Source: Dinoroseobacter sp039192165
GTDB lineage: Bacteria > Pseudomonadota > Alphaproteobacteria > Rhodobacterales > Rhodobacteraceae
Assembly (NCBI GenBank): GCA_039192165.1
Contig: JBCCXD010000004.1
Coordinates: forward strand, 248,001 to 312,000
Direction of reading: 5' to 3'
DNA length: 64,000 nucleotides
The notes under the pieces are model-generated. The model was not told where the DNA came from and did not search any database. It worked only from the letters and a program-made list of their open reading frames with translations. Both the position numbers and the translations under genes were made by a program. Of the stretch, positions 7,824-17,526 are shown piece by piece. The first letter of the stretch is position 1; the number at the start of each line of letters is the position of its first letter.

Positions 7824-8807
7824 ATGTCCAAACTGGTCACCATTTTCGGCGGTTCGGGTTTCATAGGCCGGTACATTGCCCGGCGCATGGCGCAAGAAGG
7901 CTGGCGTGTGCGCGTCGCGGTACGCCGCCCGAACGAAGCGATTTTCGTCCGACCCTATGGTGTCGTAGGACAAGTGGAGCCTGTGTTCTGCAACGTGCGG
8001 GACGATGCCTCTGTCGCATCGGTGCTGGAGGGCGCGGATGCCGCCATCAACTGCGTGGGTATTCTCTCGGAAACCGGAAAAAACACGTTTGGGCTGGTGC
8101 AGGAGCATGGTGCGGATCGGGTTGCGCGGCTTGCCGCCGAAAACGGGATCGACCGCTTTGTGCATCTGTCAGCGATCGGTGCCGATCGCGAGTCGCGCAG
8201 CGGCTATGCGCGCACCAAGGCACTTGGAGAGCAGGCTGTCTTGGCACACCAGCCGGACGCGGTGATCTTGCGCCCGTCGGTCGTTTTTGGTCCTGACGAC
8301 CAGTTCTTTAACCGTTTCGCGTCCATGAGCCGCTGGGGGCCCGTACTTCCGGTCGTCGGTGCCTCGACCAAGTTCCAGCCGGTTTATGTTGATGATGTTG
8401 CACAGGCGGCGGTTTTGGCAGCGACCGGAAACGCGCCGTCGGGTATTTATGAACTGGGCGGCCCTGATGTAAGCAGCTTTCGGGAGTTGATGGGCCAGAT
8501 GCTGGCTGTGATCAACCGTCGGCGCCTGGTTGTGAACATTCCGTTCTTTGTGGCCCGCATAATGGGTACCATGCTGGATCTCGTTCAGAAACTCAGTTTG
8601 GGACTGATCCACAACGGGATGCTGACCCTGGATCAGGTGCGGAACTTGGCCCAGGACAATATTGTCTCGGGAGAGCACAAGAGTTTCGCCGATCTCGGTA
8701 TTCAGCCGGTGTCGCTTGAGGCTGTATTGCCCGACTACTTGTGGCGTTTTCGACCAGACGGTCAGTACGAGGAGCTCAAGTCTTCTGCACGGAACTTGAA
8801 GACTTAA
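7824..8807 (+). CDS. NAD(P)-binding epimerase-like protein, complex I NDUFA9-like family
   Basis: 327 residues. The Rossmann motif GGSGFIGRYIA (about 8-18) and VHLSAIGADRESRSGYARTK place it in the atypical short-chain dehydrogenase group related to NDUFA9/YlbE. LRPSVVFGPDDQFFNRF is characteristic of that group. The start is the ATG with AGGAG 8 nt upstream (7811-7815). A longer reading from 7779 has no ribosome site. Alphaproteobacterial members are often called complex I NDUFA9 subunit family proteins, but a role in respiration is not shown here. Its 3' end overlaps convergent uppP by 4 nt. Confidence 0.85.
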   Translation: MSKLVTIFGGSGFIGRYIARRMAQEGWRVRVAVRRPNEAIFVRPYGVVGQVEPVFCNVRDDASVASVLEGADAAINCVGILSETGKNTFGLVQEHGADRVARLAAENGIDRFVHLSAIGADRESRSGYARTKALGEQAVLAHQPDAVILRPSVVFGPDDQFFNRFASMSRWGPVLPVVGASTKFQPVYVDDVAQAAVLAATGNAPSGIYELGGPDVSSFRELMGQMLAVINRRRLVVNIPFFVARIMGTMLDLVQKLSLGLIHNGMLTLDQVRNLAQDNIVSGEHKSFADLGIQPVSLEAVLPDYLWRFRPDGQYEELKSSARNLKT

Positions 8808-9610
8808 GCTGTGTAGGCAATCACCAGAAGGACAACGCCAAGGCAGACGCGGTATACCACATACGGCGTGAAGCTCACCGTTTGCAGCAGACGCATCATC
8901 AGATGGAGCGCAAGCAGTGCCGATAGAAATGCGAAGAGTCCTGCAATCGCGCCATCCTTTGCCAAAGCAGCATCTGCCTTGAAAGCGACTTCGCCGCCCA
9001 ACAGAAAACCAGAGGCGATGATCGTCGGGATGGACATAACCATGGCCAGTCGGGCCGCCGCATCACGCCCGTATCCCAAAAAGCGCCCGCCTGTAATAGT
9101 GATGCCCGAGCGGGACGTGCCAGGGATCAGCGCAAGCGCCTGCCAAAGCCCCATAATTGCCGCATCTTTCAGGGTCCAGCTCTCGGCGGTGCGGGCTGTT
9201 TCGCCACGTTGGTCAGCCCAATAGAGGACAAGTCCGAAGCCAAGCATTGTCCAGCCAATGACCTCGATATTGCGGAGCGCTTCTGTCAGGCTCAGCGCGT
9301 GGAGCGCAGCTCCACAGAGGATCACGGGAACTGTCGCGATGCTCAGGCAGAGAGCAAAGAACGCGCCCGGGGTATCCACTTTGCCGCGAAAAAGCCGTCC
9401 GAATCCAGCCAGAGTGATCGCGACATCGGCCCGAAAATAGAGGATTACTGCGAACAGGGATCCCACATGAACGGCCACATCGATCACTTGTCCCTGGTCT
9501 GCCATGCCACTCAGCTCGGGCAGCAGAACCAAGTGGCCGGATGAAGAAACGGGAAGGAACTCTGTCAGGCCTTGGATCGTTGCAACGAGAAACAGGTGAA
9601 ACAGGGTCAT
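8804..9610 (-). CDS. uppP: Undecaprenyl-diphosphatase UppP (BacA)
   Basis: 268 residues, the usual length, strongly hydrophobic with about eight membrane segments. The two signatures are GLTEFLPVSSSGH (14-26) and PGTSRSG (163-169), which hold the catalytic Glu, Ser and Arg. The enzyme recycles undecaprenyl diphosphate to the monophosphate carrier used for peptidoglycan and surface polysaccharide, and overexpression gives bacitracin resistance. It is transcribed away from gltD, with a 221-nt AT-rich region between them. Confidence 0.96.
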   Translation of the reverse strand: MTLFHLFLVATIQGLTEFLPVSSSGHLVLLPELSGMADQGQVIDVAVHVGSLFAVILYFRADVAITLAGFGRLFRGKVDTPGAFFALCLSIATVPVILCGAALHALSLTEALRNIEVIGWTMLGFGLVLYWADQRGETARTAESWTLKDAAIMGLWQALALIPGTSRSGITITGGRFLGYGRDAAARLAMVMSIPTIIASGFLLGGEVAFKADAALAKDGAIAGLFAFLSALLALHLMMRLLQTVSFTPYVVYRVCLGVVLLVIAYTA

Positions 9611-9686
9611 CGGCTAAAATTCTTGTGATTCGCGAGGACGGTAGACTGCGCAACGGTCAAGGGAAAGCCGATGCATAAACGCATAA

Positions 9687-9705
9687 AGGTCAAATATATT
9701 GACCT
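9687..9705. promoter_or_regulatory. Palindromic operator candidate 1 upstream of gltD
   Basis: A perfect inverted repeat AGGTCAA-ATATA-TTGACCT (7-bp arms, 5-bp spacer) in an AT-rich stretch. A near copy lies at 9761-9779, with centres 74 bp apart, about seven helical turns. The arrangement suggests a dimeric or higher-order regulator binding on one DNA face. The protein is not identified. Confidence 0.6.
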
Positions 9706-9760
9706 AAAAAAGTAGTCAGCGCTCCTTTTTTCTTTGCAAGCCTGAAAATTTTTTAGAATT

Positions 9761-9779
9761 AGGTCAGAATATTTGACTT
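9761..9779. promoter_or_regulatory. Palindromic operator candidate 2 upstream of gltD, overlapping a possible -35
   Basis: AGGTCA-GAATATT-TGACTT is a 19-bp imperfect copy of the site at 9687-9705 with the same half-site spacing. Its right half contains TTGACT (9773-9778), a possible -35 box. The matching -10 is not clear (ATTTAT near 9798 at 19 nt is the best guess). A protein bound here would be expected to block or contact RNA polymerase. Confidence 0.55.
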
Positions 9780-9831
9780 TTATTTTTAAACGCTCCCATT
9801 TATAGCGGTCCCACGCAACTTGGAGGCGGAA

Positions 9832-11271
9832 ATGGCCAAGCAGCCGATGCTCAAATTCGTGACCGTGGAACAGGCCACACCTGAAAAGCGTTCACCTGAT
9901 CTGCGCAAAGAAGATTTTAACGAGATCTACGCTGAGTATGCGACTGAAAAGGCTGCGGAGCAGGCTGGCCGTTGCAGCCAATGCGGTGTGCCGTATTGCC
10001 AGAGCCATTGCCCGCTTCACAATAACATTCCCGACTGGTTGAAGCTTACCGCCGAAGGACGCCTCAAAGAGGCTTACGAAATCAGTCAGGCGACCAACAC
10101 TTTTCCAGAGATCTGTGGTCGAATTTGCCCGCAGGACCGTCTGTGCGAGGGCAACTGCGTGATCGAACAGTCAGGTCACGGCACAGTGACGATTGGTTCG
10201 GTTGAAAAGTACATCACCGACACTGCTTGGGAACAAGGCTGGGTCAAACCAATCGTGCCGCACGCAGAACGCCGCGAGAGTGTAGGCATCATAGGTGCTG
10301 GTCCCGGTGGTTTGGCAGCGGCAGATATGTTGCGGCGTCAAGGCGTGCAGGTCACCGTATATGACCGCTACGATCGCGCCGGAGGTCTGCTCACCTATGG
10401 AATTCCCGGCTTCAAGCTTGAAAAAGACGTAGTTATGCGCCGCAACCAGCAGCTCGAAGAGGCTGGCGTTAAGTTCGTCATGAACTGTGACGTCGGAACG
10501 GATATTTCGTTCCAGAAGATCCATGAAAAGCATGATGCCGTTCTGGTCGCGACCGGGGTCTACAAATCCCGTGATCTGGGCGGACCCGGGGCCGGCCTTG
10601 CAGGTATCGAACGTGCAATTGATTACCTGACGGCGTCCAACCGAAAGAGCTTTGGCGACACGGTTCCTGAGTTCGATGGTGGTCAGCTCAACGCCGAAGG
10701 CAAGCGCGTGGTCGTCATCGGTGGTGGCGATACCGCGATGGATTGCGTGCGTACAGCGATCCGTCAGGGCGCGACCAGCGTCAAATGTCTCTATCGCCGC
10801 GACCGGGCAAATATGCCGGGCTCTCAGCGCGAGGTGGCCAACGCAGAGGAAGAAGGCGTTGAGTTCGTTTGGCTGACAGCCCCAAAAGGCTACACCGGCG
10901 ACAGTGCTGTCGAGGGCGTAATGGTGCAACGCATGCGCCTTGGCGCACCGGACGCCACCGGTCGCCAGAGCCCTGAGGTGATCGAGGGCGCCGACTATGT
11001 CGAAGACGCCGATCTGGTTATCAAAGCGCTGGGCTTTGAGCCTGAGGATCTGCCGACGCTTTGGGGCGAGAAGGCTCTGGAAGTGACCCGCTGGGGCACG
11101 ATCAAAGCCGATTTCCGAACGCATGAGACCGCGATGCCAAACGTGTATGCGGTGGGCGATATCGTGCGCGGTGCTTCGCTGGTCGTCTGGGCGATCCGCG
11201 ATGGACGGGAGGCCGCCGAGGCCATTCTGGAACGCTTCAACGCCACAACTGGTGCAGTGGCGGCAGAGTAG
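9832..11271 (+). CDS. gltD: Glutamate synthase (NADPH) small subunit
   Basis: 479 residues from the ATG at 9832, with GGAGG 5 nt upstream; a TTG at 9820 is a less likely start. The N-terminal adrenodoxin-like region has two cysteine groups, RCSQCGVPYCQSHCP and ICGRICPQDRLCEGNC, for low-potential 4Fe-4S clusters. Next comes the FAD fold GIIGAGPGGLAAAD (about 147-160) and the NADPH fold VVIGGGDTAMDCV. GltD passes electrons from NADPH to GltB to make glutamate from glutamine and 2-oxoglutarate. It precedes gltB, the reverse of the E. coli order, with a 129-nt gap. Confidence 0.96.
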   Translation: MAKQPMLKFVTVEQATPEKRSPDLRKEDFNEIYAEYATEKAAEQAGRCSQCGVPYCQSHCPLHNNIPDWLKLTAEGRLKEAYEISQATNTFPEICGRICPQDRLCEGNCVIEQSGHGTVTIGSVEKYITDTAWEQGWVKPIVPHAERRESVGIIGAGPGGLAAADMLRRQGVQVTVYDRYDRAGGLLTYGIPGFKLEKDVVMRRNQQLEEAGVKFVMNCDVGTDISFQKIHEKHDAVLVATGVYKSRDLGGPGAGLAGIERAIDYLTASNRKSFGDTVPEFDGGQLNAEGKRVVVIGGGDTAMDCVRTAIRQGATSVKCLYRRDRANMPGSQREVANAEEEGVEFVWLTAPKGYTGDSAVEGVMVQRMRLGAPDATGRQSPEVIEGADYVEDADLVIKALGFEPEDLPTLWGEKALEVTRWGTIKADFRTHETAMPNVYAVGDIVRGASLVVWAIRDGREAAEAILERFNATTGAVAAE

Positions 11272-11400
11272 CCGCATCCCAACCAGCTATCGGCGCTACT
11301 GACCGAAAGACTTCACTCATAGGCCCACCGCGCATGCATGCGCAGGCCGAAAAAACCCCGGAGCGTGGCAAGAGCCCCTCCCCCGCAAGGAGCCTGAGAC

Positions 11401-14400
11401 ATGACCAAGTTTGACCAGAACTGGGCCGCTGCAGAGCAGAAGAAGCGCACTTGGATGGCTGCGAACAGTCTTTGGCGCGAGGAAGATGAGCATTCGTCCT
11501 GTGGCGTGGGTCTTGTGGTAAGCCTCGACGGATCCAAGTCGCGGCAGGTTGTGGAAGCAGGGATTACCGCGCTTAAAGCAATCTGGCACCGGGGCGCCGT
11601 TGACGCGGACGGCAAGACTGGCGATGGCGCGGGCATTCACGTCCAGATCCCGGCAGAGTTCTTCTATGACCAGGTGCGCCACACAGGTCACGAGCCCAAG
11701 ATGGACGAGCTGATGGCGGTCGGGCAGGTGTTCCTGCCTCGGTCAGACCACGGCGCGCAGGAGACATGCCGCACAATCGTAGAAACTGAAGTTCTGCGCA
11801 TGGGCTACACGATTTACGGTTGGCGGCACGTACCTGTCGATATCTCCGTGCTTGGTGAAAAGGCCAATGCAACCCGGCCTGAGATCGAGCAGATCATCCT
11901 GTCGAACTCCAAGAACGTGGACGAGGAAACGTTCGAGCGCGAACTTTACGTCATTCGCCGCCGGATCGAAAAAGCCGCTGCGGCCGCGCAAGTCGCTGGC
12001 CTCTATATCTGCTCGTTGTCTTGCCGCTCAATCATCTACAAGGGCATGATGCTGGCCGAACAGGTCGCTGAGTTCTATCCGGACCTGAAGGATGCTCGGT
12101 TTACCTCGGCTTTCGCGATCTACCATCAGCGCTATTCCACGAACACGTTCCCGCAGTGGTGGCTGGCGCAGCCGTTCCGCATGCTGGCCCATAACGGCGA
12201 GATCAACACGCTTAAGGGCAATGTGAACTGGATGAAAAGCCATGAGATTCGCATGGCGTCGGGGGCATTCGGTGATCTGGCCGAGGACATCAAGCCGATC
12301 ATTCCCGGAGGGTCGTCGGATTCAGCGGCGCTGGATGCGGTGTTCGAGGTTCTGGTTCGTTCAGGTCGCAACGCGCCAATGGCGAAAACTCTGCTGGTCC
12401 CCGAATCGTGGTCCAAGCAGGCGGTGGAGCTGCCACAGGCCTGGCGCGACATGTATTCCTACTGCAATTCGGTGATGGAGCCTTGGGACGGTCCGGCAGC
12501 GCTTGCTATGACCGACGGTCGTTGGGTTTGTGCGGGTCTGGACCGGAACGGACTGCGTCCAATGCGCTATGTCGTGACCGGTGACGGGCTGCTCATTGCA
12601 GGTTCGGAAACCGGTATGGTGCCGGTCGACGAGCATTCTGTGGTCGAAAAAGGCGCGCTCGGGCCGGGTCAGCTTATTGCAGTCGATATGCAGGACGGCA
12701 AGCTCTACCACGACACAGCGATCAAAGATCAGTTGGCTGCGTCGCAACCCTTTGGCGAATGGGTCGAGAAGATCTCGGACCTGGATGAGAGCTTGTCCGG
12801 TCTGACCGAAAAGGCGCTCTATTCCGGGGCGGAATTGCGCAAGCGGCAGATCGCAGCCGGCTATTCAATTGAGGAACTCGAGCAGATTCTGGCGCCGATG
12901 GCGGAAGATGGCAAAGAAACGCTCGCATCCATGGGCGATGACACTCCGTCTGCTGTTCTGTCCAAAAAATACCGGCCGCTCAGCCATTTCTTCCGGCAGA
13001 ACTTCAGTCAGGTGACCAACCCGCCGATTGACAGCTTGCGCGAGTATCGCGTCATGAGCCTCAAGACACGTTTCGGAAACCTGAAGAACGTGCTTGATGA
13101 AACATCGGAGCAAACAGAAATACTGGTGCTCGAAAGCCCGTTCGTGGGAAATGCGCAGTTTGACAAGCTGGTGGAGCAATTCCATTCGGCGGTGGTTTAC
13201 ATTGATTGCACGTTCCCTGCAGGTGGAACGGACGACGCGCTCAGGCAGGAACTGACGCGCATCCGCTCAGAGGCCGAAGAGGCCGTGCGTTCCGGCGCGG
13301 CACATATTGTTCTCAGCGACCGGGCGCAGGGCGTTGACCGCATCGGCATGCCAATGATCCTCGCAACCTCTGCCGTGCACAGCTGGTTGACCAAACAGGG
13401 GCTGCGAACATTCTGTTCGCTGAACGTCCGCTCAGCGGAATGTGTCGACCCGCATTACTTCGCGGTGCTCATCGGTTGCGGTGCGACCGTTGTGAACGCC
13501 TATCTGGCGGAGGACTCACTTGCCGACCGTATCGAGCGAGGTCTGCTCGACTGTACTCTGACAGAAGCAGTCCAGCGTTATCGTAACGCCATCGATCAGG
13601 GTCTTTTGAAGATCATGGCCAAGATGGGAATCTCCGTCATCTCGTCCTATCGCGGCGGTCTCAACTTCGAGGCGGTGGGCCTGAGCCGGGCCATGGTGGC
13701 TGAATACTTCCCGGGCATGATCAGCCGGATCTCTGGCATTGGGATCAAAGGCATTCAGGCGAAATTGGAGGGTGTTCACGGCCTCGGCTGGCGCGGGGGT
13801 CAGGACGTGCTGCCCATCGGCGGCTTTTACAAGGCGCGTCGCTCCGGCGAAAAGCACGCCTGGGAAGCGCAGACCATGCATATGTTGCAGGCGGCCTGCA
13901 ACCGCTCGTCCTATGAGCTCTGGAAGCAGTACTCCAGGGCCATGCAAGCCAATCCGCCTATTCATATTCGGGACCTTTTGGCGATCGACACGATCGGCAA
14001 GCCCGTCCCTATTGAAGAGGTCGAAAGCGTCACCTCGATCCGCAAACGGTTCGTGACCCCTGGCATGTCGCTGGGCGCGCTTAGCCCCGAAGCGCACAAG
14101 ACGCTGAATGTGGCGATGAACCGGATTGGAGCGCGTTCTGACTCCGGCGAGGGCGGGGAAGACCCCGCGCATTTCGTGCCGGAGCCGAATGGCGATAACC
14201 CGTCTGCGAAGATCAAGCAGGTCGCCTCAGGCCGCTTTGGGGTGACAGCCGAGTATCTGAACCACTGCGAAGAGCTGGAAATCAAGGTCGCCCAGGGCGC
14301 CAAGCCTGGTGAAGGTGGCCAGCTGCCGGGTATGAAGGTCACCGACCTGATTGCGCGACTGCGGCATTCCACCAAAGGCGTAACTCTGATCTCGCCCCCG

Positions 14401-15939
14401 CCGCACCACGACATATACTCGATCGAGGATCTGGCGCAGCTGATCTATGACCTCAAGCAGATCAATCCGCGCTGCAAAGTGACCGTAAAGCTGGTCGCAA
14501 GTTCGGGCGTCGGCACGATCGCGGCTGGTGTTGCGAAAGCCAAGGCAGACGTGATCCTGATCTCGGGCCATAACGGCGGGACCGGGGCCTCTCCGGCAAC
14601 GTCGATCAAATATGCGGGTCTTCCTTGGGAGATGGGTCTTACTGAGGCACACCAGGTTCTCACGATGAACAATCTGCGCGAGCGGGTGACGCTGCGCACC
14701 GATGGCGGCCTACGCACAGGCCGCGATATCGTGATGGCTGCGATGATGGGGGCAGAGGAATACGGCATCGGAACAGCGGCGCTGATCGCCATGGGCTGCA
14801 TCATGGTGCGTCAGTGCCAATCAAACACCTGCCCGGTCGGGGTCTGCACGCAGGACGAGCGTCTGCGCGAAAAATTCACCGGCAATGCCGATAAGGTGGT
14901 GAACCTGATTACGTTCTACGCACAGGAAGTGCGGGAAGTTCTGGCTGAAATCGGGGCCCGGTCGCTGGACGAAGTGATTGGACGTGTAGACCTGCTCAAG
15001 CAGGTCAGCAGAGGGTCCGCGCATCTTGACGATCTCGATTTGAACCCGCTGCTGATCACAGTGGATGGGTCTGCCAGCGTGAATTATGATCGCACCCGCC
15101 CGCGCAATGCGGTCCCGGATACACTGGACGCTCAAATTGTCTCGGATGCCGCGCGATTCCTGAAGGACGGCGAAAAGATGCAACTGAGCTATGCCGTTCA
15201 GAACACCCTGCGGACCATTGGGACGCGCACATCGAGCCACATCGTTACCAATTTCGGGATGCGCAACGCGCTGCAGCCCGATCACCTGACGTTAAAGCTC
15301 GAAGGATCTGCAGGGCAATCGTTGGGAGCTTATGGGGCGCCGGGCCTTAAGATCGAGGTTTCGGGAGACGCCAACGACTATGTTGCAAAGGGCCTTTCTG
15401 GGGCGACCGTCATTGTAAAACCACCGCTGGGCTCGCCGCTGAAGGCGGATGAGAACACCATCATCGGCAATACTGTGCTCTATGGGGCTACCGACGGGTA
15501 TCTCTTCGCGGCCGGCCGGGCCGGGGAGCGTTTTGCTGTCAGAAACTCCGGCGCGAAGGTGGTGATCGAGGGCTGCGGGTCTAACGGATGTGAGTATATG
15601 ACCGGCGGTGTTGCTGTGATCCTCGGGTCGATCGGGGCGAACTTCGGAGCAGGGATGACCGGCGGGATGGCGTATCTTTACGATCCCGAGGGCTGCGCGT
15701 CCGACATGATGAACATGGAGACGCTGGTGACTTGCCCTGTGACGGTGACGCATTGGGAGGACCAGCTCAAAGGTCTGATCGAACGCCATGCGGCGGAAAC
15801 CGGAAGCCGCAAGGCGGCGGACATCCTCCAGCATTGGGATATCGAGAAGGACAATTTCCTGCAGATCTGTCCGAAGGAAATGCTGGTCCATCTTCCAGCG
15901 CCGCTGAGCATCGAAGAAGGTGCGATCCCGGCGGAGTAG
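11401..15939 (+). CDS. gltB: Glutamate synthase (NADPH) large subunit
   Basis: 1512 residues, full length. After a short propeptide the catalytic amidotransferase Cys34 lies in EHSSCGVGL. The class II glutaminase domain is followed by a central domain, the FMN-binding synthase domain (GEGGQLPGMKVTDLIA, ISGHNGGTGASP), the 3Fe-4S cysteines in CIMVRQCQSNTCPVGVC (about 1131-1147) and the C-terminal GXGXG beta-helix. It channels ammonia from glutamine to 2-oxoglutarate. The ATG has AAGGAGC upstream. The 129-nt gap after gltD includes a 14-bp palindrome (11330-11343) of unknown meaning. A clear terminator follows. Confidence 0.97.
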   Translation: MTKFDQNWAAAEQKKRTWMAANSLWREEDEHSSCGVGLVVSLDGSKSRQVVEAGITALKAIWHRGAVDADGKTGDGAGIHVQIPAEFFYDQVRHTGHEPKMDELMAVGQVFLPRSDHGAQETCRTIVETEVLRMGYTIYGWRHVPVDISVLGEKANATRPEIEQIILSNSKNVDEETFERELYVIRRRIEKAAAAAQVAGLYICSLSCRSIIYKGMMLAEQVAEFYPDLKDARFTSAFAIYHQRYSTNTFPQWWLAQPFRMLAHNGEINTLKGNVNWMKSHEIRMASGAFGDLAEDIKPIIPGGSSDSAALDAVFEVLVRSGRNAPMAKTLLVPESWSKQAVELPQAWRDMYSYCNSVMEPWDGPAALAMTDGRWVCAGLDRNGLRPMRYVVTGDGLLIAGSETGMVPVDEHSVVEKGALGPGQLIAVDMQDGKLYHDTAIKDQLAASQPFGEWVEKISDLDESLSGLTEKALYSGAELRKRQIAAGYSIEELEQILAPMAEDGKETLASMGDDTPSAVLSKKYRPLSHFFRQNFSQVTNPPIDSLREYRVMSLKTRFGNLKNVLDETSEQTEILVLESPFVGNAQFDKLVEQFHSAVVYIDCTFPAGGTDDALRQELTRIRSEAEEAVRSGAAHIVLSDRAQGVDRIGMPMILATSAVHSWLTKQGLRTFCSLNVRSAECVDPHYFAVLIGCGATVVNAYLAEDSLADRIERGLLDCTLTEAVQRYRNAIDQGLLKIMAKMGISVISSYRGGLNFEAVGLSRAMVAEYFPGMISRISGIGIKGIQAKLEGVHGLGWRGGQDVLPIGGFYKARRSGEKHAWEAQTMHMLQAACNRSSYELWKQYSRAMQANPPIHIRDLLAIDTIGKPVPIEEVESVTSIRKRFVTPGMSLGALSPEAHKTLNVAMNRIGARSDSGEGGEDPAHFVPEPNGDNPSAKIKQVASGRFGVTAEYLNHCEELEIKVAQGAKPGEGGQLPGMKVTDLIARLRHSTKGVTLISPPPHHDIYSIEDLAQLIYDLKQINPRCKVTVKLVASSGVGTIAAGVAKAKADVILISGHNGGTGASPATSIKYAGLPWEMGLTEAHQVLTMNNLRERVTLRTDGGLRTGRDIVMAAMMGAEEYGIGTAALIAMGCIMVRQCQSNTCPVGVCTQDERLREKFTGNADKVVNLITFYAQEVREVLAEIGARSLDEVIGRVDLLKQVSRGSAHLDDLDLNPLLITVDGSASVNYDRTRPRNAVPDTLDAQIVSDAARFLKDGEKMQLSYAVQNTLRTIGTRTSSHIVTNFGMRNALQPDHLTLKLEGSAGQSLGAYGAPGLKIEVSGDANDYVAKGLSGATVIVKPPLGSPLKADENTIIGNTVLYGATDGYLFAAGRAGERFAVRNSGAKVVIEGCGSNGCEYMTGGVAVILGSIGANFGAGMTGGMAYLYDPEGCASDMMNMETLVTCPVTVTHWEDQLKGLIERHAAETGSRKAADILQHWDIEKDNFLQICPKEMLVHLPAPLSIEEGAIPAE

Positions 15940-15960
15940 TTCTCGGGTTTATTCAAGTGC

Positions 15961-15988
15961 AAAAACCGCCCTTCCGGGGCGGTTTTTT
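15961..15988 (+). terminator. Rho-independent terminator after gltB
   Basis: The stem ACCGCCC/GGGCGGT with loop TTCCG is flanked by an A-run and a T-run (TTTTTT), 21 nt past the gltB stop. The A-run on the left may let it work in both directions, but no gene converges on it. Confidence 0.9.
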
Positions 15989-16063
15989 GTGTCGCGCGAA
16001 GCGATCACTGGATCGCGCGGCGTGCGCCTGCTAGAACGCCTGCAAAACAAAGGGCACGGGCAG

Positions 16064-16801
16064 GTGGCCACAAAAAAGAAATCAACCAAGAAGCGGGTGT
16101 CCTCTAAGAAGTCACCCAAGGGCTTGTCCGCCCTGATCGCCGTCGGTTGGCGATGGATAAAACGCGCTGTGTTGGCCGTGCTTGTCATTTTCATTGTCTG
16201 GATTGCGCTTTATTCCGTGGTGCCGGTTTTCGCCACGCCTTACATGGCTGCTGAACGGATGCGCTATGGTCCGATCGAGCGGGAATGGATGCCGATCGAT
16301 GATATGGCGCCGGTTATCGCGCGATCGGTTGTCGCCGCAGAAGACGCCAATTTTTGTAATCACTGGGGCTTCGACATGTCCGCGATCCGGGACGCGATTT
16401 CGGATGGAGCCACCCGGGGCGCATCCACGATATCGCAGCAGGTGACGAAGAACGCCTTTCTTTGGCACGGGCGGTCTTGGTTGCGAAAAGCACTGGAAGC
16501 CGCACTGACACCTGTCGTTGAGCTTCTTTGGTCGAAATCGAGGGTTCTTGAGGTCTATCTGAACGTGGCCGAGTTTGACGCCGGCGTTTTCGGCGTCGCG
16601 GCTGCATCCAGACACTACTACGGCATCACCGCTGCGGAGCTGAGCCCTATGCAGGCCGCGCGTCTTGCAGTGCTCTTGCCAAATCCGAAAGCGAGAGCTC
16701 CCGACAATTTAAGCGTTGGATTACAGCAACGGGCAGCGCAGATCGCAGATGGAGCGGAGACCATCCGCCGAGATGGGCGTGCTGCCTGTTTCGAGGATTG
16801 A
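16064..16801 (+). CDS. mtgA: Monofunctional peptidoglycan transglycosylase MtgA
   Basis: 245 residues from a GTG that begins a lysine-rich leader (VATKKKSTKKR). There is no ATG before the membrane anchor (about residues 28-52), and the ribosome site is weak, so the start is my best guess. The GT51 domain shows the catalytic glutamate in VVAAEDANFCNHWGFD, then GASTISQQVTKNAFLW and LEVYLNVAEFDAGVFGV. It polymerises lipid II into glycan strands without a transpeptidase domain. The downstream gene is a FzlA-like division protein, so both may serve wall growth. Confidence 0.9.
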   Translation: MATKKKSTKKRVSSKKSPKGLSALIAVGWRWIKRAVLAVLVIFIVWIALYSVVPVFATPYMAAERMRYGPIEREWMPIDDMAPVIARSVVAAEDANFCNHWGFDMSAIRDAISDGATRGASTISQQVTKNAFLWHGRSWLRKALEAALTPVVELLWSKSRVLEVYLNVAEFDAGVFGVAAASRHYYGITAAELSPMQAARLAVLLPNPKARAPDNLSVGLQQRAAQIADGAETIRRDGRAACFED

Positions 16802-16860
16802 ATGGACAGCCTGGGGTGTGCAAGTTACGCCGCAGATCAGAAGACGAGGCAAAATCCGAG

Positions 16861-17526
16861 ATGAACCGGCTCTATCACGTTCCCCTTTCGCCGTTTTGCC
16901 GCAAGGTGCGGTTGGTCATGGCGGAGAAGAAGATCGAGGTTGAACTGGTGGAGGAGAAGTACTGGGAACCGTCCAGTGATTTCCTGCGGCGCAACCCGGC
17001 AGGCAAAGTCCCGGTCCTCAAGCTCGGGGGAAAGCATTTGTCAGAAAGCAGCGCCATCTGCGAGTACCTTGAAGAAACGCATCCCCTGCCCGCATTGTTG
17101 CCGACCAGGCCCGAAGACCGTTTCGAGGCCCGCCGACTTGCGGCGTGGTTTGATGACAAGTTTTTTAACGAGGTAACGCGCAATCTGCTTTATGAACGGG
17201 TGAACCGAAAGATCATGGGCACGGGGTATCCCGAAAGCCGCGCGATCAAGACCGGAGCGCAAAAGATCAAGTATCATATAGACTACATGACGTGGCTTTT
17301 GGACCAGCGGCGCTGGCTCGCCGGTGATCAATTGACAATCGCCGATTTTGCTGCGGCGGCTCATTTTTCGTGCCTTGACTACATTCGCGATGTGGATTGG
17401 GACCGCTCGGCCGTGGTGAAGGATTGGTATGCCAAGATTAAGTCGCGGCCGGCATTTCGGTCGATCCTCGCTGATCAAATCCCCGGGTTCATACAGCCGC
17501 CGCATTATGCGGATCTGGATTTTTGA
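16861..17526 (+). CDS. fzlA: FzlA-like FtsZ-binding glutathione S-transferase homologue
   Basis: 221 residues: an N-terminal thioredoxin-like GST domain with SPFCRKVRLVMAEKK (about 11-25), then a helical C-terminal GST domain and a conserved tail PPHYADLDF. In Caulobacter, FzlA binds FtsZ, curves filaments and is required for constriction. The sequence style and C-terminal tail match that family as I remember it, but an ordinary GST is the alternative. The start at 16861 gives MNRLYHVPLSPF, the expected N-terminus. A longer in-frame reading from 16798 adds residues unlike the family. It overlaps queG by 4 nt. Confidence 0.8.
   Translation: MNRLYHVPLSPFCRKVRLVMAEKKIEVELVEEKYWEPSSDFLRRNPAGKVPVLKLGGKHLSESSAICEYLEETHPLPALLPTRPEDRFEARRLAAWFDDKFFNEVTRNLLYERVNRKIMGTGYPESRAIKTGAQKIKYHIDYMTWLLDQRRWLAGDQLTIADFAAAAHFSCLDYIRDVDWDRSAVVKDWYAKIKSRPAFRSILADQIPGFIQPPHYADLDF

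Noticed and set aside
10171..11277. Open frame of 368 codons antisense to gltD
   Set aside because: Shadow of codon bias; low-complexity His/Arg composition and no motif.
11330..11343. 14-bp perfect palindrome GCGCATGCATGCGC between gltD and gltB
   Set aside because: Self-complementary repeats of CG and AT this short arise by chance; no second copy or regulatory partner seen.
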